NCBI GenBank assembly: GCA_030867875.1
Contig: JAOWCC010001634.1
Coordinates: 35,421,867 to 35,485,866, forward strand
Reading direction: 5' to 3'
Length of the DNA stretch: 64,000 bases
Source of the DNA: Actinernus sp. WN-2022
Taxonomy: Eukaryota; Cnidaria; Anthozoa; Actiniaria; Actinernidae
Positions within the stretch are counted from its first letter, which is position 1, and every line of letters starts with the position of its first letter. A model generated the notes under the pieces. The model was not told the DNA's origin and did not search any database. It saw only the letters and a list, made by a program, of their open reading frames with translations. Shown here one piece after another: positions 32,301 to 44,300 of the stretch. Position numbers and translations under genes: made by a program.

Positions 32301-35300
32301 TGACGGTCACCCATCCACTTACTAACCTTGCCCGGTCGGGCTTAACTTCGCCGAATCACGAGGAACGCCTGGTAGATATTAATCCAGTGGATTATCACAC
32401 TGCGTCACGAAAGCGCTTGTTGATTTTAACACATCATTTATTCTCCAAGTGACTAATCGTCGAACCCAGTCCCTCTCGTTATGTGCGCATGCATACTATA
32501 AACAAAATAGGACTTTGAAACATCTTTCGAAAACATTGTATGGACGACATTAAACAGGGACGAAACTGTAACACAGATGAAGTTTGTGTTGACTCTGCGT
32601 TCTTTTATGAAAGCTGCAGCAATTCAAGGGAAGTAAGGATTAGCTAAATCCAGAAAAATACTTTGTTTCTTGACTTTATTACGGCCCCACTCGTACTTCG
32701 AAACAAACTGTGTCAACCGAACCGACTTAGAGTAATCACTGACCTAAAATAAAGACAAAAGAAAGCGCATCACCTCTAACATTGTATCTAGAAGAAGATT
32801 TTTACGATTCAAGAGCTACAATGTACGTAGTATCTCAGTATTAAAATAACGAGTACAGGGGATCTTGGAGTTAAGCTGGCTCGTACTCAATCGTTAGACT
32901 CAGCTTTTCCAATGGAATAAAATACTGACCACTGTGATAAATGATCGAGAACTTACACAGAAATAACACAAAACGTTATTAACAGTTATGTTTTCACTTT
33001 CCATGCAGAACAAGTGCCAATAACAAGCAGATTTATTAAAGCCAGTTAAACCCCACTCCAAGCAAACTCATTCCTAACACTATTACATTAAAATTGAATT
33101 AATGGTCCTGCGAACTAATTAATCCAAAACCTAACCCTGCATTAAAAAAAACCTAACCATCAACAAGGGCTGCTCACTTACTTTGAAGTCAATAATTTTG
33201 GGTGTTTTGAGCTAACTCACTAAACAACAGACAAGCTGATAATGCATGCTTCTTCAATAGTCCTGTGAACTAATAAATCCAAAACCTAACCCTGCATTTA
33301 AAAAAATCCCTAACCGTCAACAAGGGCTGCTGACTTTGGGTATTTTAAGAGCTACAATCAATAATTTTGGGTGTTTAGGTTTAAGTCACTAAATAACAGA
33401 CAAATGTAATGTTTAATCCAACATTTAAAAGACAAAAAATGTCGAAATGACCTAGCTAATTTTTTAAAATAAAAATGACCTAGTAGGTTGTTTCAAAATA
33501 ACCTGGGTTGTTTCAAAAATGACCAGAAATGAGAAACAACCTAGGTTGTTTTAAAATAACCTACATGTAGGTTGTTTAAAAAATGACCAGAAATGAGAAA
33601 CAAATTAACCTACAACAGATACATGTACTGTACCTCTCATAAGCGGACACCTATTCCTACTGGTCCGCACAAACAAAATAACCTCCCTAAAAGCAGACCT
33701 TCAAAGAGGTTAAGATTCAATTCTGTCATACATGTACATACAGTTTGTACCTTGTACCCTTAATTTTTGGCTAAATCAGAGTCAGCTATAGTTATTAAAA
33801 ACAAAAATGGGAGGTTTATAATTGACTGTATTTTATTTATTTTTATGTTTGGTAGTTCATGGCTAGTGGACTACAGCTAGTTTTGAGCACTAAATGTACC
33901 TTAATGTTAAGTTTTCCCCATAAGGTAATGATTGGTAAATTTTCATTTAACAGATTATAAACAAGAGCAAGAACAAGAAGGTAAGATTGCTGTAGAAGTG
34001 AGTTGCTAACATTGTGTAATTTAGCTGTAATACATGTACCAGTGTACTTTCATCATTGAATTTACTCATTACAATTATGTACATCCAGTATCTTCTTCCA
34101 TATGTACATTGTATATGTACCTGCACCTTGACCTTAATTAGGTGATACATATTTCAGTTTATTGAGAGTTAGCTTTGAAAACTTAGGATACTCCAACTGC
34201 ACTCTTCATCCCATGAAATGTAAAACCTGTTAAATGTAAAACCTGTCAGATTAATAATATATAATTATTGTCAAGTGTAAAAATCTGTGATAAGAAGAGG
34301 TGTGAAATCAATATTTAACTGCATTGTATTGTATTTATCATGATGTTTTTATCATAGACAGGGCTAAAAATAACAGCCGGTCAGTCGCTGGTCAAGATCT
34401 GTATTTGGTTGAAACTGTCAGTACTAAGTAACAATTGACCATGCAGTCAAAATGACCGGCAAAGCAAAGATTTCACCAGACAAGTTCCAATTTTGGCCGG
34501 ACATTGTCCGATGACCAGCCTTTATTTTTAGCCCTGTAGAGTATGTCAAGTTACTGTTAAAGCTGTTGCCCAGGTATTTCATCTCAAACAACGATAAGGA
34601 GTGGTAGATGTAGAGTTGTTGTAAGTATTGATTGCCATTATCATAAGATTATTCTCCATTCACAGGAATATGCCATTCTTTTGGAGGAAAATGAAAATTT
34701 TCAAAGACAGTTTCAGGTACTGCATGTAATTATTTTGAGGATACTAGATTCTGAGAAAATTATACTCCCAACTAGTTCCATTACAATACTAGAAGTACAA
34801 TGTATAATCATAGATTATTAAAGTGTGTTCAACTTATTTTTTGTAAGAGAAAGGACTGGGCTTCCTGTGGTAACACAAAAGACTGAAAGATTGCTGCAAT
34901 GATGTGGGTCTAAGTAATCCGGTGGTGAGTTTGCACTGGAAAGCTGGAAAGATCGTTACAGGTGCTATGAAGGAAACAAGTAGAGCACGTCTTATGGAAG
35001 AGCTGGGGTGGGAGCTAATGAAAACTAGGCATGCTATTCACAAACTCACACTTTATTTTAAGATTGTAAATAATTTAAGCTCGCTTTATCTCAACAAATT
35101 GCTCCCTTCCAGAGTTTGTGATAGAACACATTTTCCCTTGCGCTCCACACAAAATTTCGCGCTATATCCTGTCCCTACAGAACGTTACAAGAAATCTTTT
35201 TTCCCATCTACTACTAAGTTGTGGAATGAGATAGATATCGAAATTCGTTTGCTTGATGCATTATGTCCCTTTAAGAGAGCGTTAGTTGGTCTCTTTAATG

Positions 35301-38300
35301 TCCCGGATTATCTTAAACCATTTGATTACGCACTTTGATGGGTATTCTTCTGATCAGTAGCACAATCACCTCTCCATTCTGCTTATTAACTTATTCTTTA
35401 TCCAATATCTCCTACATAACGCAACCGAATACTCTGAAATTTTTCCACATATGCTACAAGTAGAACTTTGCTTTTTCTACTGAGATGAAAAAAATATTTA
35501 TTAAGTAAAAAGCAAGAATAAAAGTTTTTTTCCCGTAAAAAATGGCCATTTACAATGTATGCACGTAACACGTAACATAAACAAACATTAAAGGGTCATT
35601 CCACAGTATTCCGTATGTTGCGGAGGGGAAATTCAGAGACACTTATGTTATCACAGTTTGATACATGTAGGTATGACACATTTGCTTCTAGTTACATAAT
35701 GAGGATTTAAGTCTTCAAGTAAGGTGTATTTGCCACTGCCTTGTTTTTTTATGAAATGTGCCACAACAAAAGTTCCCCTCCGCAACAAAAGCTCCCCTCC
35801 GCAACAGAAAATAATCAATCTGCCTCGACTATAATTTAAAACACCCAAGCTTTTTGAGCATAATAGAGTTTAACCCTTGACTAAAATCAGAGAATTTTAA
35901 AAACTGAAGTTTGTCTGACGACCTGATAGCTTACAATTTAAATTTATTGGTGTCAAATCGTTGCAGAGGGGAAAACTGCCTAATGGAATGTAGATGCTGC
36001 TCTCACACTGATATATATAGGGGGTTAAGTCGGTTTCAAAGTTACTTTGTCTGCTGGAGTTCATGTTCCAATCAAGGAAGTGTTTCTTAATTTTTTCAAG
36101 TAAATATTTTTGTTTTCCCCTCCGCAACAATCATTTTAGTAATTGTAGCTAATTAATGATAATTTATGCATTGTCAACAGTTGCCGACAAACTATTTCCT
36201 TCATTTTCTTATACTAGAACTAATACATGTATATTACCAATTCATCATAAGTTTACATCAATTTATCAGAAATTTTTTTTTGGTCCACAATACTTTGGGA
36301 ATCTTTTGGGAATCTTTTGGGAATCTCGGCCGTCGACATTAACCTTTATACAATAAAATTTTAGAAATACTAAAACAGTAAATAAAGATCAACATATCCA
36401 CTCAGTTTCAAAGTCATTGCTTTATTGTACATGGTTAAAATAATACAAACTTGTTTTTCTTCTTCGATGTAATGCTCGCCATTTTTGTAACAGCAGTAAC
36501 TGATTTATCCTTCAATATGAAAACTGTTCTGTCAGATTATAATTCAAAACACAAGCTAAAGTGATGGGCATGTTATGATTTATCATTCGTGAAAATTTTA
36601 CAACATAATTTCGAATATTTCCGAAGCGAGAGCAATTTGAAGAAACCTGAAACAGTTCTTAGATGTCTCTGAAGACTATTAAAATTATGCACGGGACTCA
36701 CCGCTTCATGCGAAAATGATGTACTCAAATACATATTTTGGACCCCGAGAGGACATCAATCAGTTGGGCTAATGCACCGAGTTACTGCTGTGTGAATTTG
36801 TAGCTGATTTTGTGCAGTAAATCCGACGATATTTAACTTTGAACAAAACTGAAACAGTTTGTGCCATTACTACCGTGCTCACAAAGCGTAACCCACAATG
36901 CATTCTGGGTAATTATAAAATTGCAGTTTATAGCATCTCAGATTGCAAAATTTAGTGAAATCGTATTGATATGATGATCTAACATTGAAATACAAAGAAA
37001 CAAAGAATGTGAGGTTGTGCTAAAATTTCTTTTAACCACCTATGTAACACTAAATGGACTGGTGATTGTGCTACTGATCTCTATAATTCATAACAGACTT
37101 CGACTAGATACATGTGCTCTAAATTATTATCTCTTTTAGATTGGGATCAAGATTTCTCCTGTATGTACATGTAGCTGTGGTTTTAGTAAGGAACGTATAT
37201 CACATTTTTTTTACGCCGTCCCACCTATAATAATAATAATAATAATAATAACGTATTAGGAGCATCCTACAGAGTCTCGATGCTCTTACATATTATACCT
37301 AATAGAAATAAAAATTACATGAATATATAAAAAGTATCAAGTGACTAGCTAAAAGCATCTAAAAAGAAAGGTCTTCAAACTTGATTTAAACGTAATTAAT
37401 GAATCAATACTTCGAATATAATCCGGAAGAGAGTTCCACAGTTTAGCTGCAGCGACATAGAATGATCTGTCGCCATAGGTTACAGTATTACAACGAGGAA
37501 CTGACAGTAAATTATGTGAACTCGATCTGAGTGAACGAGAAGGTATGTAAGGTCTGAGCAATTCGCTTATATATTTGGGAGCTTGGCCATGGAGAGCCTT
37601 AAAAGTAATTAAAATTATTTTAAAAGTGATTCTATCTCTAACTGGCAGCCAGTGAAGTTTATATAAGATAGGGGAAATATGGTCAAACTTCCCAGCTCGA
37701 GTTACAAGTCTCGCAGCCGTATTCTGCACACGCTGTAGTTTATCAAGTTCACATGCCGGTAAACCATACAAAATGCTATTACATGAGTCAAGTTTAGATG
37801 TAATGAAGGCATGAACTAATCTTTCACAATCATCCTGGGCCAAGTGCTTTCGAATCCTTCCAATATTCCTAATAGCCAAATACGCAGACTTGCAAATATT
37901 GTTTACGTGCTTCGTCAGTTGGAGATGGGAATCAACAGTTACACCGAGGTCGCGTGCAGCCAGCTTTGGAGCAATGACAACATCATCAATATATGCTGCC
38001 CGCTGCTGGTCGGATCGTTTCAAACAGATGGTTGAGCTTTTCAGACTCTCAAAAAATCATACTTTTTCTATTTGGATCTTCCTTGTTAACCAACGATGAA
38101 AATGTTGATATTTTTTTACCACGTTCAGTACTATATACATGTACAGCATACTGGAGAGTCTAATCGTAACTTAATCACTTTAAAATAAAATTAAAATAAT
38201 CTTTATCATATAGTCTGTAGTGTGTAACGTCCGTCTCTCAAATGTATGATACTGACAGTATTATAAGTGTAATGTGTGAGCCCCCTAGATGAGCTAATAG

Positions 38301-41300
38301 AGCTCTTGAGGTGAACTCGTAATAAAAAAATATGTTTAAATAAAAAAAAAAGTAATCCTGATCAAAAATGCTTGTTTTTAACTAGCCTCCTCCGCAGGCA
38401 TCTCTAGTTAGTAAGAAATAGTAAGGTTGGGAACCCAGTTTTCTTCCTTTTCGTTCCCAGTCTTTCCACACGTCAGGGAACACAACCTTATTATTTCTTA
38501 CTAACTAGAGATGCCTGCGGAGGAGGCTAGTTTTTAACTAATGTGGAAATGTTGAATGTCTTGACTTATAAATTAATATACAAGGGGATGCAAATGGTAT
38601 AAAACTTTAAATATTTATATTAATTACCTTTGTGTAACATTAAATCATTGGATGCATGTGATGCTTATACATGTGGTTTATATGGTTATCATTCATTTGA
38701 GCATTTGTAGCACATTTTGCTGTGTGGTATACAGTGTAATGCAATAATTGGAGTTAGCGTGGAACACAGTCAACCCTATAGCTACATGTAGCTATGGCTA
38801 TTCAGATGTGTATAAACTGCATTACAGTTCCTAGTATTCACAATATTAAGTACACTCCAGTGTAGAACATAAACTATATATTATAGGAATTAATACAGAC
38901 CTCCCTCCATCGCGAAATCAATATGGACACCAGAGCTATCTACGCTATTTGAGGCTGCTATAGCAGAGACGAGTCATGTAGTTTTTCTTGGAGATTTCAA
39001 TTGTGACTTGTTGCAACCTGATAAACCACCGAAAGAATTTGGTCGACAACTGTCAGATTTGCTAGAGATCTTTGATTTTGAAAATGTGATCACGTCAGCC
39101 ACCCGAACGGGCAAAACGAGTGAGATACTTCTCGATCTTATCTTGACAAACAACAAGAAAATAATTCTGACATCAGGTGTGGTGGATGTGAAAATAAGTG
39201 ATCACTCTTTGGTCTATTTTGTATTACGGGTTTCCGCACCGCGATTACGCTCTTGCCGGATTTGTTTACGAAGTCTAAAAAACTTTAAACAGGACCTGTT
39301 TTTACAAGATTTAAATAACGTCCCATTTCACATAATGCAAGAATTTGATGACGTTGATGATAAACTTTTTGTTTTCGAGTCATTGTTCGTTGACATTCTT
39401 GATGAGCACGCCCCGGTTAAACAAGTTAATGTAAGAGGGAATCAAGTGCCTTATATGAACGAAAAATGGTGCAAGGCTATTCGCCATCGTAACAAGCTAT
39501 AGAAGAAATTTATAAAAGAACGAAATGATGCAAACTACGCTGATTACAGGACACAGAGAAACAAGTGTACTGCCATTAGGCAAAAGGCCATCAGGGACCA
39601 CTTTGTAAAGAAAGCGGAGGGGGACAATACACGAGATTTCTGGAATGCGTATTGTCCCTTTCTACACTCTAAAACCAAGCAAGCAAATGACATAACTCTT
39701 AAAGAGAATGATGTCATAACTGACAAAAAGCAATTATCGGAGATATTTAATTACTATTTTATTCATATTGTGGACGGTGTTTGTGAAATCAACGAAGATC
39801 ATTTTGGAACTGATTTTAGTGCACATCCAAGCATAAAGGCAATTCTAGAACAAAATGGTATGTGACACGTGGCTGATTGTTTTAGTTTTCAGTATACAAA
39901 CAAGATTCAAGGTGGAAGAGCTGTTGAAGAATATCAACTCTCGTACATGTACATGTAAGTCCAGTGGCCACGATTCATTACCTCCAAGTCTTATAAAGAG
40001 CTCTGCTAGCGCCATTGCAGCTCCACTTACAGACATACTGAACACATCCATTAGCCAGTGTCGATATCCAGTCCACTGGAAGAAGGGGCAGGTGATGCCT
40101 TTATTTAAAAAGGATGACGAAATGTCTGAAGTTAATTATCGGCCTGTGACTGCCCTTCCGTGTTTTAATAATATATTTGAAAAACTATTAGCATCTCAAC
40201 TTGACGATTTCTATAGAGAACTACTATCGGATTTTATATTTGCGTACAGAAAATACTACAGCTGCGAAACTTCTCTTCTGCGACTTACGGAGGACTGGAA
40301 AATGAGTCGAGACAACAAGGAAATAGTGGCTGTAGTATTAATGGATTTGTCCAAGGCCTTCGACACCATCTCATATGCGTTACTGATAGCTAAACTGAGG
40401 GCCTATGGCCTTAATGATAACAGCTGTGAACTCCTCAGAGACTACCTCACAGACAGACAGCAGAGATTGAAGGTCGGGGACACCTATTCTGGTTGGCTGC
40501 GGTTGTCAGAAGAGGTGTGCCTTAAGGAAGCGTATTGGGACCGATGTTCTTTCACATCTTTATTAATGATTTGTTCTATCATATTAAAACTACAAAATTG
40601 AACGCATACGCGGACGATGAACAGATATATAGTTCTGACAAGGATCCTGCTGCCCTAGATAGACGCATACAGAACGATGTTAGCATTGCAAATAATTGGT
40701 ATAATGACAATGGTATGATTGTAAATCCCACAAAACATCAAGCTATGGTGCTGGGCAAGACTGACCACGAATTCTCTTTTCCGATCAAAAGTTTGATAGA
40801 CTTGCTTGGCATGACCATAGATAACGAGCTTAGCTTTGACGATCACATAACCTCAATTTGTAAAAAGGTTAATAATCAAATTAATGTGATGATTAGATTT
40901 CGCAAGCTTATTTCTAAAAGTACATTGCTCCGCCTATATAAGGCATTTATCCTACCGCACTTCCATTATTGTTCCATGGTTTGGCATTTTTGTAGTTGTA
41001 AAAACACTGATAAATTAGAAGCCTTAAATAAGCATATTCTGAGATTTATGTTCGATGACAGGAATTCTAACTACAACCAGCTATTATATAAAGCTAAAAC
41101 ACCACTATATAATAGAAGAATACAGAATATGCTAATTTACTTTTTAAATCTCTGAAATTTTCAAACTATCCAGGCTACCTAAAAGATATGTTTACTCTAA
41201 GATCTGTAATATATTCCGTAAGAGGCACTGATATTTTGAACCTACCTAAACCTCAAACAACAACTTCTGGCCTGCACTCTTTCAAATATTCGACTGCAAA

Positions 41301-44300
41301 ATTCTGGAACTCCCTACCTGATAATCTTCGATCTTTAACAACTATCGCTGATTTTAAGAGAGAAATCCGTAAATATAATCTAATCTAATTTTAGAGTAAT
41401 GCCTATTTGTTAATATTTTCTAGGTTTTATTGTAAATATATTTTTAGTATTAGTAATATAACAATAGTATTAGTATTAGTAACAGTAGTTTTCTCGAAGA
41501 TATTAGCATGTATTTGCTACTCTGCAAATTCGAGTTGAAATAAAGTTTTTATATGTATGTACATGTATGTATGTATGTACATGTATGTGTATAAAGTACA
41601 CCCCAGTTCCTTCAGAATTATTTTTCAAGTGAGAACAATTGGTTGGCTGCAGAATATTGAGTGCCGTTGTTAGTTGCAGAATAATTTATGATCAATGTTG
41701 GTAGCCGGGTCTGGGCTTTTATCACCCTCTTATGGTTGTTTCAGGTCCCGTTAGAAATTCAGTGTAGATTAATTGATTAGGGAACACAGCAATGAACTCA
41801 GTACTTTGATCATGAATTTCCCTCACCTTGTACTGTGTTGATATTTAAGTTCCTTGGCATATCAAAGTGTCATTATAGATTAACTCTGCCTGAATGTAGT
41901 GTTAATTTGTATAACCAAGATGCACACATGCATGTGTCACTGTCACTGATGTGTAGTGTCACAACTCACACAAGATACGGGTGTGTAGAAAACTCAGGCC
42001 AGATACTGTTTGTAGTTTTGGTATCTGTATGTACAGCGAAAAGCAGAATCCAATACAGCGAGCAAGCCAACATAATTTTTGATCGCAGATTCACTTGGTG
42101 GATAATAGTTCAGCACAAATTATGGCCAACTTGATTGTACTGCACACTGTGCCAACATAACAGAGCCTCTAGAGGTAGCACACACTTTCCTCAGGCTCTG
42201 ATAAATCGTAGCAAATTATTTGCAGATTCACTCGGTTTTTACTGGGTAGTTCAACACAAATAAATAATTATGGCCGAGTTGAATGTTCAAGTATTTTACT
42301 TCTTCGGGCTTTTCGTACTTCTTCTGGCCTCTGGAGTCTGGAACCAAGTCCAAGGGTAATGTTCTAGGTGCAAAACAGACCGTATTGGACTTTGTCAGTC
42401 CTCCAGATGTACTACACACTTTCCTCAGGATTTGCTCAATTGTACTTGCGAACCTTTGAAACATCATTGCATTCAATTATTGGAAAATAAGGCAAGTAAC
42501 TTACCGATCGCGAGCAAAACAGAAACCATGCGAGCAGCCATTTTGGTAGCCTGCGAAAGGAGCCGCGTACGTGTGGTTACCAGTTCCCCAGCCGAGATAA
42601 TTTTTTCCAAAAGTGTGCCATACCAGCCAGGACGGCAAAAATCTCGATTTCTTTAGCCTGGGAAAGCACAGGTAACCTACGCATGACCACAGGGAGCCCA
42701 AAGCAAGATTAGGATGCGTTCTCCTTCGTTGAACGCAATAAACAAGAGGCTGCATGCAGCCTTAACTTGGGCTGTACATAGACATGTACAAATGTATGTT
42801 ACTTTGTTTTGAGAGTTAAAAAGTTCTTCAACATTTCAACTCTCCAAACAAACATACATGTATACCCATACAGTCCAAGTTCAGGCTGCATGCAGCCTCT
42901 TGTTATTATTAATGTTACATTTATTCATTATAATTATTTGTATACCTTTTCCACCTAGGCCCAGGAAGAAAACTTTAAACTACAAAATCAGACTTTGCTA
43001 GAGGAAATAAACAAGGTAAGATGCCACATGCTTTTACAGTACTGCCCCTATCCCCCATTTGAGTTTCAAGTTTTGTAGATTAAGCAGAAAAAAAGTTGCT
43101 TTGCAAAAATCCTGAATTTTAATTCAGATCATACAATATTGGACTCACGACTGCATTTATAAATAGAGGAGCCCAGGTCAAGTGACATGACAGCTGTTGG
43201 TCGGCTCCTCTATAATTCTACCTGGCCATGTTATCAAAAAAAGTACATGTAGATGTAGCTACATGTACATCTCTGAGTATATGAGCCCTTGATAATTAAT
43301 CTGCCATAATTATTCTTCCTGAAGCTTAATGAAGACAATACAGCCCTCCAGAAGGAGAAAGAGAAACTCCTGTCAGGTGGAGCACAGGAATCTGGTGGCA
43401 GTGGTGTTGAAATTAGGAGACTCCGGGCTGAAAGTGCAGCCCTACAGAAAAGTTTAGCAAGTAAGAATTGTATTACCGTTTTCATTGAAGTGCGATGTCA
43501 TCATGAAAGTTTCAAGTCGCATTTGAAAAATTGCATTTAGCTAACCGTCAGTCAAAATTGAATCAAGTCTAGGCGATAAAACGTTTGTATGAGACTGGAC
43601 AGACTACATTTAGACTAGCTGCATTTGATTGAGGGTCTGCTAAATGCAATTTTCCAAATGAGACTTGAAACTTTCAGGGTCGCACTTCAACGAAAATGGT
43701 AATATGATTGTCCTGATACCAGGGATTTTGTTGGAATTTTATACTAGTCAGAACAGATTTCATTTCAGTGGAACCAAAAATATGGCATATCCATAGCCTT
43801 ACAGTGTAACCATACTGCTACTTACATTGTACTGTACCATAACTCTGTAATTTGATTGGATGAGAAGGACAAAAACAATTATAGGGAAACCATTTCAATG
43901 TTAGCATGCCATACAGTACTCATGCCATAAGTCAATGCCATAAGTCAATGCCATAACTTGCCCACTCATATGAAATCTGTTCTATCTGTCAGTTGTCCTA
44001 GCTAGGGTTAGATCAATGGGATAATAATTTAGTAGGACAGTAATTCAGCACTTTTCTCAAAAACCCAGAACAGCTGCAGATACATGTAAGATAAGATAAC
44101 TTTAATTAGACACGGTGGTTCCTTCAGGTTACATGCAATAATGAACTGTTACAATAATAATAATAACTGTAAATACTATTCTAAACTAAACTATTCTTAA
44201 CAATACTACTAATAATAGTTATTGTGTAATGATTTTGTAACTCAAAAATTAAGAAAGATTAACCCTGCTAATGTCTTGAGCTTTAAAGTTAAAGTTGTGT

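Noticed and set aside
42228..42541. Minus-strand signal-peptide-like exon MAARMVSVLLAIG with a GT donor, followed by an 82-codon frame
   Set aside because: The donor phase does not match any acceptor that keeps the downstream frame open, and the region overlaps imperfect tandem repeats. Not supportable as a gene.
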